DNA from: Deltaproteobacteria bacterium
Lineage (GTDB): Bacteria > Desulfobacterota > Dissulfuribacteria > Dissulfuribacterales > QOAL01
Assembly (NCBI GenBank): GCA_015493475.1
Contig: WGDC01000052.1
Coordinates: forward strand, 75,375 to 139,374
Length of the DNA stretch: 64,000 nt
Direction: 5' to 3'
The notes beneath the pieces were generated by a model. That model made no database searches, was not told where the DNA came from, and saw only the letters and a list, made by a program, of their open reading frames with translations. This document shows positions 33,327 to 40,442 of this stretch, in pieces (within the stretch, counting starts at the first letter, position 1; every line of letters begins with the position of its first letter). A program made the position numbers and the translations under genes.

Positions 33327-33869
33327 ATGCCCGGCTTTTTCGCCTTCGTGGATGTATCCTACGCCGAACATCATGCGGCTGCCGCTGCTGTAATCACTTG
33401 GTCCCAAGCCCCTCACGAAACAGCCAAGACCTATATCGTCTTTGTGGCAAAGGCATGCAGATATATTCCGGGAAATTTCTATAGAAGGGAAATGCCCTGC
33501 ATCTTAAAGGTGCTCGAGGAGGCAAGAGAGCCCATTGATACCGTCTTTGTAGACGCCTATGCGCGGCTTCCAGATGGACGCCCAGGACTTGGCGCACGCC
33601 TCTTTAGCGCACTTGGCGGTAAGATACCTGTAATCGGCATCGCAAAGAATCATTTCATAACCGCTGAATCGAGAGACGTGGTGAAAAGGGTGTTCAGGGG
33701 CAAAAGCGAAAGGCCCCTTTATGTATCTGTTGAAGGGATCGGGCTTGAATGCGCGGCAAAACTCGTTTCCGGCCTGCCTGGACCTTACAGGATTCCCTAC
33801 CCTATGAAGGCGGCCCACAGACTGTCCAAAAAGGCCGCAACTTCTCTTGACATAAAGGAGATAGAATAG
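33327..33869 (+). CDS. nfi: Endonuclease V homologue (divergent)
   Basis: 180 residues. Endonuclease V cuts DNA or RNA next to deaminated adenine (inosine). The fold landmarks are present: VDVSY with D9, the wedge YIPG (46-49), REMP with E55 and FVDAY with D76, and PVIGIAKN. The family motif HPRRxG that follows the third acidic residue is replaced by LPDGRPGLG, and the protein is about 40 residues shorter than typical. The three metal-binding acids suggest a nuclease, but altered substrate choice is possible. The ATG at 33327 lies 13 bases after tRNA-Ala and has no ribosome-binding site. The methyltransferase follows directly. Confidence 0.78.
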   Translation: MPGFFAFVDVSYAEHHAAAAAVITWSQAPHETAKTYIVFVAKACRYIPGNFYRREMPCILKVLEEAREPIDTVFVDAYARLPDGRPGLGARLFSALGGKIPVIGIAKNHFITAESRDVVKRVFRGKSERPLYVSVEGIGLECAAKLVSGLPGPYRIPYPMKAAHRLSKKAATSLDIKEIE

Positions 33870-34493
33870 ATGGTAAGGCACGAAGAGATACAGCTTTTTG
33901 AATCAAGGTATATTAGCGGAAATACACCTTGGGATACTGGAAGGGCCGACAAAAACCTCAAGGCCCTCATAAAGGAGCTTGCAGGGCCAGGGGCCAAGAT
34001 CCTTGAGATTGGATGCGGCACCGGAGATAACGCCATCTTCATGGCAGGCATTGGAATGAAGGTCACGGCAACAGAGATTGTACCCATAGCCATAGAAAAG
34101 GCGGAGACAAAGGCCGCGCAGAATTCCGTGTCCGTGAACTTCCTGCTGAAGGATATAATGGAGGAAGACATTCCAGGGAAACCATTTGACATGGCGTTCG
34201 ACAGGGGATGTTTCCACCATTTTGGCAGCTTCAAAGATAGAAAAAAATTTGCGAGAAGAGTGAAACACCATCTTGGCCCGGCGGGTATCTGGTTAAGCCT
34301 TATGGGAAACGCCGATGAAATCCGTCCGGGCAAGGGGCCGCCCCGCCTAACAGCGCTTCAGGTAGTGGAGGCCGTTGAACCTTTCTTCGAAATATTGATG
34401 CTAAAAAGCAGCCGCTTCGACTCAAACCAGGATATACCTCCTCGGTGCTGGATACTGATTGCACGAACAAGAAGTGCAAGTGGGGCACGGTGA
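33870..34493 (+). CDS. Class I SAM-dependent methyltransferase, thiopurine/TehB-like
   Basis: 207 residues. SAM motif I is LEIGCGTGDNA (about 45-55), followed by the acidic end of strand 2 (TEIVP) and AFDRGCFHH at strand 4. The opening SGNTPWDTGRAD and the DRGCFHH pattern resemble the thiopurine S-methyltransferase/TehB-like subgroup that methylates small soft nucleophiles such as thiols, selenium or tellurium compounds. The substrate cannot be told from sequence. Its ATG directly follows the stop of the endonuclease V gene, so the two are probably cotranscribed. Confidence 0.8.
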   Translation: MVRHEEIQLFESRYISGNTPWDTGRADKNLKALIKELAGPGAKILEIGCGTGDNAIFMAGIGMKVTATEIVPIAIEKAETKAAQNSVSVNFLLKDIMEEDIPGKPFDMAFDRGCFHHFGSFKDRKKFARRVKHHLGPAGIWLSLMGNADEIRPGKGPPRLTALQVVEAVEPFFEILMLKSSRFDSNQDIPPRCWILIARTRSASGAR

Positions 34494-34504
34494 AACGTTC
34501 TTTA

Positions 34505-34590
34505 TGCCCGGGGAGAGACTCGAACTCTCACGGGGACAAAGCCCCAAGGGATTTTAAGTCCCTTGTGTCTACCAATTCCACCACCCGGGC
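34505..34590 (-). tRNA. tRNA-Leu (UAA)
   Basis: On the minus strand acceptor GCCCGGG pairs with CCCGGGC (34512-34506), followed by A. The anticodon loop CTTAAAA gives TAA. It has a long variable arm and GTTCGAGTC T arm. Unlike the other three tRNAs here, CCA is not encoded (TAA follows the discriminator), so it must be added by the nucleotidyltransferase. Confidence 0.96.
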
Positions 34591-34600
34591 AGTGGCTTAA

Positions 34601-34629
34601 AACTTAAACGTGGACATGGGAAAAGTCAA
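34601..34629 (-). promoter_or_regulatory. Sigma-70-type promoter of tRNA-Leu
   Basis: Minus strand: TTGACT (34629-34624), a 17-base spacer, and TAAGTT (34606-34601). The predicted start is a few bases before the mature tRNA 5' end. Confidence 0.6.
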
Positions 34630-34727
34630 TCGGTGGGGCCTCCAATACCCTGTTAAAAGACCTGCAATAACACCCATACCAGGCTTCACAGGTGTCCGGC
34701 CTGCCCTCTCGATTAATGCCTACTACA

Positions 34728-35237
34728 TCAACAACCTTCCACCCTTGGGGCTTTCTTTTTAAGGATCATCTTTACGATAGTATCCCTTGCCGGTTCAACC
34801 TTTTTTTCGGTCTTTATCACATAGACCTGACCCTTTTCTCCGTTTCTCCAGAAGACCAGCGACCCCTTTCCACTCATCTTGCCTATGTCATCTTTTGTGA
34901 GCCGGTCTTTTAGCACCATCAACATCGTTCCTGTAGTCTTGCCGGCTCCCTTGATTTTAAATATAACCGTCTGTCCATTTTCAGGTGCAAATTTGGAATC
35001 CTGTCCCTGAACCACGAGGATGGAACCCGCCTTATTTTCTGCGTCCTTTTCACATAGAGACTGACTGTCTTTTTTAATGTTCAAGAGTCCGACTGCCACT
35101 TTGCATGTTGATTGGGCCTTGTATATGCCCGCCACCTTTCCCTTAAGCTTCTCTGCGGCATTAGCCCCAGGAGCGAGAAGGAACACAATTAGAAATGCCT
35201 CCATCAACAGTATTGCAATCCTGTTACCCGTCGTCAT
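34728..35237 (-). CDS. Secreted protein of unknown function paired with a cytochrome
   Basis: 169 residues. A cleavable signal peptide (about 1-27, LLMEAFLIVFLLAPGANAAE) marks export to the periplasm. The mature part is a small, lysine-rich beta-type domain with two cysteines (about 45 and 62). Its end, DTIVKMILKKKAPRVEGC, is basic. I do not recognise the family. The ATG overlaps the stop codon of the upstream cytochrome gene (TAATG), so the two proteins are almost certainly made together and may work in the same periplasmic electron-transfer or binding process. Confidence 0.7.
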   Translation of the reverse strand: MTTGNRIAILLMEAFLIVFLLAPGANAAEKLKGKVAGIYKAQSTCKVAVGLLNIKKDSQSLCEKDAENKAGSILVVQGQDSKFAPENGQTVIFKIKGAGKTTGTMLMVLKDRLTKDDIGKMSGKGSLVFWRNGEKGQVYVIKTEKKVEPARDTIVKMILKKKAPRVEGC

Positions 35238-35869
35238 TACTTGTCACCTGCCTTTCTGTCATGGCACCCATTGCATGATACGGGGCCAGCGACCTTTTTT
35301 TCCTTCTTCAGCTCCTTGTGACACTTAAGACACGTGGAGTGAAAATAGTCTTTAAGCTTTGCCGGTCCCCCTGCTTTATCGAGCTCTTTTTCCATCGTTG
35401 TGCACTTGTCAGTCTTCAAAATCTCGTCCTCATCCTTCGCACCATTGTGGCAAGTTGCGCAAACAAATCCCTTATGTTCCTTTCTGAGCATTTCAATATG
35501 GGCTGCGTGGGTAAAATGATTGACATGCTTCCTGTCCTTCTTTAGCCCCTTTATACCTGGACAGCTTTTTTGTGTATTGATATCCACGAACTCCGGTACC
35601 GTCGGCATAGCCGCATCTTTTTGGACCTTGTCCTTGGTTACCTCCTCCTTTACCGATTTGTCTCTCTTTTTTCCATTCTTTTTTGCCTGTTTAACCACCC
35701 TATTTACCGTCTTCTGGGCAGTTTCCCCCACAACCTTTCCCTCATACTCCGATGCGGACGAAATCCCGTACAACCCGCCAACCATTAAAAGGACCGCAAT
35801 ACCAAGAACCATCCTTCTGAAATCCTTTCGCACTACCCTTTTTCCATGTCTTTTTTCCACTCGTCTCAT
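35237..35869 (-). CDS. Membrane-anchored or secreted three-haem cytochrome c (c7-like)
   Basis: 210 residues. A basic N-terminus and hydrophobic stretch (about 21-40) form a signal or anchor, followed by a lysine-rich linker. The C-terminal half has three CxxCH haem sites (CATCH, CLKCH, CNGCH) and candidate distal histidines in HVNHFTHAAH. A cysteine with no CxxCH (KCTTMEKEL) stands where class III tetrahaem cytochromes have their second haem, as in cytochrome c7, which lost that haem. Such proteins shuttle electrons in the periplasm of sulfate and metal reducers. It is the first gene of a pair with the secreted protein downstream. Confidence 0.85.
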   Translation of the reverse strand: MRRVEKRHGKRVVRKDFRRMVLGIAVLLMVGGLYGISSASEYEGKVVGETAQKTVNRVVKQAKKNGKKRDKSVKEEVTKDKVQKDAAMPTVPEFVDINTQKSCPGIKGLKKDRKHVNHFTHAAHIEMLRKEHKGFVCATCHNGAKDEDEILKTDKCTTMEKELDKAGGPAKLKDYFHSTCLKCHKELKKEKKVAGPVSCNGCHDRKAGDK

Positions 35870-36059
35870 ACCTTGACCTCCATTGCTGAATTTTTTGTTT
35901 CCTGATTTCTATTTCTTTTCTTTGCCTTTGACCCTATGCAATGGATGTTGATAAAACAACTGACATCGGGTTATATGCCTATAGACGTCCGCATGATTGG
36001 GGTAGACGTAGAATATTCTTTCAGTAATTCCAGATAAGTACTATACTACAAGAAAATCC

Positions 36060-37025
36060 ATGGACCGTTCCCTACCGCCAACGCTGAGACTTGACAGTAA
36101 AAAAATAAAGAGGATCAGGGAGGAAAAAGGCCTTACCCAGCTCTACGTGGCCACCGTGATCGGCGTCACCATCGATACCATATCTCGCTGGGAAAACAAA
36201 CGTTACCCGAGTGTAAAGCGGGAAAATGCCCTTAAGCTTGCCGATACCCTTGAGGTGCCCGTAGAGGATATCCTGGAAGACATCGGCGACGACACAGCCC
36301 GTACCCAAGGGGAACAGGGTTACACAGGCCAAGAGGGACCCAGCACCGCCCCATCATGCCATAACACGTGTGTGGAAAATGGTTTAAGGAATGCAATCCT
36401 GATAGGAACGCTTGCCTTACTGTTCGGTGTTGGCGGCCTGGTATTGGGATACTTTTTCTTCAGACCGTCAAACCTGTCCATTGACATCAGCGCTGTCCGT
36501 TTCCTTCCATCCCGGTGCGCCCCGGGGAGCCTGTTTCCCGTGCTGGTTCGCGTTGACATAAACCCCGCTACTAAGCGCACCATTCTCGTAAAGGAAGATA
36601 TTCCGCAGATACTGAAGGTCACGAAGGCAGTGCCGAGATATACATCTGTCAAAAAAGGCATTTTAAAATGGATATACCAGGGTGATACCACCGACCTCAA
36701 ATTCGTGTACATTGCAAGGATGCCGCCTTCGGCTCAAGAGGGCAAAAGACTCCGCTTCAAAGGCACCGTGACGGTAAAAACCAGCCAGACGGTGAATGTG
36801 ACGGTCGGCGGTAACAACTGTGTGGTCTCCTCGCCATTTTACTGGGCTGACAAGAACGGAGATAACCGTATAGATGACGAGGAAATCTTAGACGCCTATG
36901 AACTGCTTGCGGGCGTAAACGGCATGAAGGGCATCCTTAAGGAGGTGGAAAACCTCTGGGCCGCTGGCCAGTACAAGTGGGACCGGGCGACAAAACGCTT
37001 TGTGCCCATAAAAGAAAGCCAATAG
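36060..37025 (+). CDS. Membrane-spanning XRE-family regulator with periplasmic EF-hand-like loop
   Basis: 321 residues in a rare order. Residues 14-70 are an XRE-type helix-turn-helix (KGLTQLYVATVIGV, then TISRWENKRYPS). One transmembrane helix spans about 111-133. The remaining 190 residues should be periplasmic: a beta-rich domain with two or three cysteines, then DKNGDNRIDDEE at 264-275, an EF-hand/dockerin-type calcium loop with acidic or Asn residues at positions 1, 3, 5 and Glu at 12. This suggests direct periplasm-to-DNA signalling, possibly calcium-dependent. The target is unknown. The small secreted protein next door (37041-37433) and the divergent cytochrome operon are candidates. 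Confidence 0.82.
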   Translation: MDRSLPPTLRLDSKKIKRIREEKGLTQLYVATVIGVTIDTISRWENKRYPSVKRENALKLADTLEVPVEDILEDIGDDTARTQGEQGYTGQEGPSTAPSCHNTCVENGLRNAILIGTLALLFGVGGLVLGYFFFRPSNLSIDISAVRFLPSRCAPGSLFPVLVRVDINPATKRTILVKEDIPQILKVTKAVPRYTSVKKGILKWIYQGDTTDLKFVYIARMPPSAQEGKRLRFKGTVTVKTSQTVNVTVGGNNCVVSSPFYWADKNGDNRIDDEEILDAYELLAGVNGMKGILKEVENLWAAGQYKWDRATKRFVPIKESQ

Positions 37026-37040
37026 ACAGGAGGCAAAAAA

Positions 37041-37433
37041 TTGCGTTCGGAACTTATCAAGCTCTCAATCCTTGTTTTTTTCGCGGCCTATCTGATGTCA
37101 GCATCTTGCGCCCTATGCAAAATTAACGGGAGCATTGAACAAAAAGGAGATGAAGGGATTAGCATTAAGATAGCAATATCAAAGCCTGCCCCGGCCACTG
37201 CCATCGTTACCATGGACGTTCCCGATGGCGTGCGCATAAGCAGTGCCAAACCGGAATTTTCAAGGATTGTCAGAAAAAAAAACCAGGCTCAGTGGCTTCT
37301 GAAGGACCTGAAGCCTGGCAACCTGCAAATAGACGTTAAGTTTGATAAAAAGGTGGATGCCGAGGGGCTCAGAGTGCTTGTCAGGTACAAAGACGATTCG
37401 TCCGGAAGCATGGTGGAACAGCAAGTTCAATGA
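37041..37433 (+). CDS. Small secreted protein of unknown function
   Basis: 130 residues. An N-terminal signal (ILVFFAAYLMSASCALC) is followed by a small beta-rich domain (SIKIAISKPAPATAIVTMDV). The signal contains SASC and CALC, so lipoprotein processing is possible but not clear. The start is TTG at 37041, chosen because AGGAGG (37028-37033) lies seven bases upstream. It follows the membrane-bound regulator after 15 bases and is probably cotranscribed. The family is not recognised. Confidence 0.68.
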   Translation: MRSELIKLSILVFFAAYLMSASCALCKINGSIEQKGDEGISIKIAISKPAPATAIVTMDVPDGVRISSAKPEFSRIVRKKNQAQWLLKDLKPGNLQIDVKFDKKVDAEGLRVLVRYKDDSSGSMVEQQVQ

Positions 37434-37454
37434 AATCAACGGGAGCAATGGGAA

Positions 37455-39251
37455 ATGGCAAATAGTATAAACAAGAGAACCGGGACAAGCCGGATAATCT
37501 GGCGCTTGGAGGATCTATATTCAGGACCGGAAGATCCGGCTATAGACGAAGATCTGGCCCTTTGCACTAGGGAAGCCGCAGCGGTCAGGGAAGAGTTCGC
37601 TGGCCGTCTTGCTAATCTCGATGCAAGTGCGTTAAAAGGCCTCGTGCAGAGGCTTGAAAGACTGTCTGAACTGATAGGAAAGGTGAGCGGCTTCGCCTTT
37701 CTGAACTTTGCAACAAGATCTGATGACCCGGAGGCGAGTGCCTTTCTCCAAAAAGTCAAGGAAATCGGAAGCCAGATTTCAAAGGAGCTAGTCTTTTTCG
37801 AGCTTGAGTGGGCAAACCTTGACGATGAAAGGGCCATGGAACTTCTGCGAGACCCCGTACTCGCCCATTACGATCACTATCTGCGTTCACTAAGGAGGTA
37901 CAAGCCACACCTGTTATCCGAGACAGAGGAAAGGCTTCTGTCGGAAATCAGTCCTGTGGGACGCTCAAGCTGGATAACCCTCTTTGACAAGGTGCTCGCA
38001 CATCAGCGCTACGGCCAAAAGAAACGATCCCAGGAAGAGGTTCTCAAGGACCTTTACATGGCGAACAGAGCCGCAAGGAAACGCGCCAGCGATGACCTTA
38101 CCGAAGGCCTTGAAAAAGAACTCATGGTTTTTACCCACACCTTTAACACCGTCCTTGCGGACAAGATGATCGGAGACAGGCTAAGGAGGTATCCCAAATG
38201 GATAAGCTCCATGAACCTTGCAAACGAGCTAAAAGATGAGACGGTGGAAAGCCTCATCGCTGCGGTCTCCTCGAGGTACGACATAGTGGAGCGATACTAC
38301 ATGCTTAAGGCGAGGCTTCTGAAGCTTGACATGCTCATAGATTACGACAGATACGCTCCGCTGCCCTGGCTGCCGGATAAGAATGTTTCCTGGCAGGAGG
38401 CGAGGGAGATAGTGCTTGCCTCGTTCAAGAAATTTTCAAAACGGATGGCCGAGATTGCGGAACAATTTTTTGACAAAGAATGGATACACGCCCCCATCCT
38501 GCCGGGGAAAACAGGGGGCGCCTTTGCGCATCCCCTAACCCCGTCAACCCATCCGTACGTGCTTGTCAATTTCGCAGGGACTCTTCGGGATGTGGAAACC
38601 CTCGCCCATGAACTCGGACACGGTGTCCATCAGGTCCTTGCTGCCGACAGAGGCTACTTCAACGCGGATACCCCCCTGACCCTGGCTGAAACGGCGTCCG
38701 TATTTGGCGAAATGCTGGTATTTCAGGACATCCTCAAGGGCATAAAAGACAGCAGGGAAAGACTGGGATTTACAGCAGCCAAGATAGAATCCATATTTGC
38801 CACGGTCTTCAGACAGGTCGCCATGAACCGGTTCGAAGACGCCATCCACAACCACAGAAGAAACCAGGGAGAACTATCTCCTGACAAATATTCAGATTAC
38901 TGGATGGACACCCAGCAACAGATGTTCGGCAGCAGCGTAACACTGTCGGACAATTACAGGATATGGTGGTCCTACATATCTCACTTCCTGCATGTTCCCG
39001 GATACGTTTACTCCTATGCCTTCGGCGAACTTCTGGTCCTTTCCCTTTACGGCATGTACATGGAGGAGGGGAAATCCTTCGTGGACAAGTACATGGAACT
39101 TTTAAAGGCCGGTGGTTCCAGGAACCCCTATGAGGTCTTGAGGCCCTTTGGCATAGACCTTGATGACAAATCGTTCTGGCACAGGGGTCTAAACATCATC
39201 GACGGGATGGTAAAGGAGGCGGAGGAACTTGCAGAAAAGGCCGAAGCCTGA
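37455..39251 (+). CDS. pepF: Oligoendopeptidase F (M3 family)
   Basis: 598 residues. Cytoplasmic zinc metallopeptidase that cuts oligopeptides. The zinc motif HELGH is at 385-389 within ETLAHELGHGVHQ, and the third ligand lies in ETASVFGEM about 25 residues on. The C-terminal YSYAFGELL region is typical. No signal peptide. trmH begins inside its 3' end, so the two are coupled. Confidence 0.93.
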   Translation: MANSINKRTGTSRIIWRLEDLYSGPEDPAIDEDLALCTREAAAVREEFAGRLANLDASALKGLVQRLERLSELIGKVSGFAFLNFATRSDDPEASAFLQKVKEIGSQISKELVFFELEWANLDDERAMELLRDPVLAHYDHYLRSLRRYKPHLLSETEERLLSEISPVGRSSWITLFDKVLAHQRYGQKKRSQEEVLKDLYMANRAARKRASDDLTEGLEKELMVFTHTFNTVLADKMIGDRLRRYPKWISSMNLANELKDETVESLIAAVSSRYDIVERYYMLKARLLKLDMLIDYDRYAPLPWLPDKNVSWQEAREIVLASFKKFSKRMAEIAEQFFDKEWIHAPILPGKTGGAFAHPLTPSTHPYVLVNFAGTLRDVETLAHELGHGVHQVLAADRGYFNADTPLTLAETASVFGEMLVFQDILKGIKDSRERLGFTAAKIESIFATVFRQVAMNRFEDAIHNHRRNQGELSPDKYSDYWMDTQQQMFGSSVTLSDNYRIWWSYISHFLHVPGYVYSYAFGELLVLSLYGMYMEEGKSFVDKYMELLKAGGSRNPYEVLRPFGIDLDDKSFWHRGLNIIDGMVKEAEELAEKAEA

Positions 39252-39963
39252 ACAGATAAAGGAGCTTCTCGCCCCCCTTCTTACGAGCCGCAGGCGCAAG
39301 AAGATAACCGAGATCCTTCTAAGGCGCACCAGATACATTACACTGGTGGTCGATGACCTCTACCACCAGCACAACATAAGCGCGGTGGTCAGGAGCTGCG
39401 AGGTGTTCGGCATTCAGGACCTACACGTTATAGAGAAGGAAAACCGCTTCAACCCAAGCCATGGCGTGGCGATGGGTGCGCAGCAGTGGATAAGTATAAG
39501 GCGCCACGCGTCTGTGGAAGACTGTATTCGGATGCTTCGGCAGAGGGGCTACCGTATATTTGCCGCCGACCCGCCGGACAGGGCCCGTGAAACGGGAACG
39601 AAGCCCTCTTTCGCCATAGACGAAATTGACCTTGCAAAAGGCCCTGTTGCGATAGCCCTTGGCAGAGAGCTTGACGGGCTCGACCCCGATATTCGAAGGG
39701 GTTGCGATGCGTTAGCGCACATTCCCCTTGCGGGGTTTACCGAGAGCCTTAACGTCTCTGTAACGGCGGCCCTGTTTCTATTCGAACTCAGACAAAAACT
39801 TAACTCGCTTTCAAAAGGCTTATGGGGCCTTGGCGAAGAAGAGATGGAAGCCCTTGAGGCTAAGTGGTATGTCAGGTCCCTGAAACGGGGAGAAAATGTT
39901 TTGGAAGACCTCCTTGCAAGGCTTGAGGATGCACATCGGAAGGAAAACAAGACGGGGACCTGA
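39229..39963 (+). CDS. trmH: tRNA (guanosine-18-2'-O)-methyltransferase, SpoU family
   Basis: 244 residues. SPOUT-fold enzyme with HNISAVVRSCEVFGI (motif 1), ALGRELDGLDPDI (motif 2) and IPLAGFTESLNVSVTAALFL (motif 3, the SAM knot). The N-terminal extension and the C-terminal helix fit TrmH better than RlmB. The start is TTG at 39229 inside pepF, with GGAGG about eight bases upstream. RlmB-type rRNA activity cannot be excluded. Confidence 0.85.
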   Translation: MQKRPKPEQIKELLAPLLTSRRRKKITEILLRRTRYITLVVDDLYHQHNISAVVRSCEVFGIQDLHVIEKENRFNPSHGVAMGAQQWISIRRHASVEDCIRMLRQRGYRIFAADPPDRARETGTKPSFAIDEIDLAKGPVAIALGRELDGLDPDIRRGCDALAHIPLAGFTESLNVSVTAALFLFELRQKLNSLSKGLWGLGEEEMEALEAKWYVRSLKRGENVLEDLLARLEDAHRKENKTGT

Positions 39964-39978
39964 AGATCCAGCCCCCGT
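39952..39978. terminator. Possible terminator between convergent trmH and ferredoxin genes
   Basis: ACGGGG (39952-39957) can pair with CCCCGT (39973-39978) around a 15-base loop that includes the trmH stop. There is no long T-tract, so support is limited to position and pairing. Confidence 0.35.
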
Positions 39979-39989
39979 TTCAAGACAAT

Positions 39990-40442
39990 TTATATCTCTT
40001 GAAGCGCTACGAACTTGAGCGCCCTTGTTGTACACTTGGTGACACAGGCTGGTTTGAGCCCCTGGTCTACCCTGTCCATGCAATAATCGCACTTTATCGC
40101 CTTACCCGTAGCAGGATTGATCTGGGGTATATTCCACGGGCAGGCGCCTGCGCAGGCCATGCACCCTATGCACAGCTCCTGATCTATGTAAACGATTCCG
40201 TCTTCCCTCTTTTTCATGGCCCCTGTCGGGCAAATTGGCACACAGTAGGGGTCCTCACAGTGATAACAAGAACGGAAGAGAAACTCCGTCTTTGGAACGC
40301 CCTTGACGGACTTCAGGGGTTCGTGGGCTATCTCGCAGAGGATGGGGCCCACCGGAAGGTCCTTGTTGGCCTTGCAGTGTACTTCGCATCCATGACAACC
40401 TATACACCGTTTTGCGTTGAGATAGAGCATATATTTGTTCAC
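39990..40442 (-). CDS. Four-cluster ferredoxin subunit of a molybdopterin oxidoreductase
   Basis: 150 residues of the DmsB/PhsB/TtrB type. Sixteen cysteines form four [4Fe-4S] sets: C13/16/19/23, C59/62/67/71, C91/94/97/101 and C118/121/133/137. It passes electrons between a partner and the catalytic subunit encoded just upstream, which it overlaps by four bases. No signal peptide is visible. No membrane anchor (PhsC/NrfD) gene follows, so the electron partner must be soluble or encoded elsewhere. Confidence 0.9.
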   Translation of the reverse strand: MNKYMLYLNAKRCIGCHGCEVHCKANKDLPVGPILCEIAHEPLKSVKGVPKTEFLFRSCYHCEDPYCVPICPTGAMKKREDGIVYIDQELCIGCMACAGACPWNIPQINPATGKAIKCDYCMDRVDQGLKPACVTKCTTRALKFVALQEI

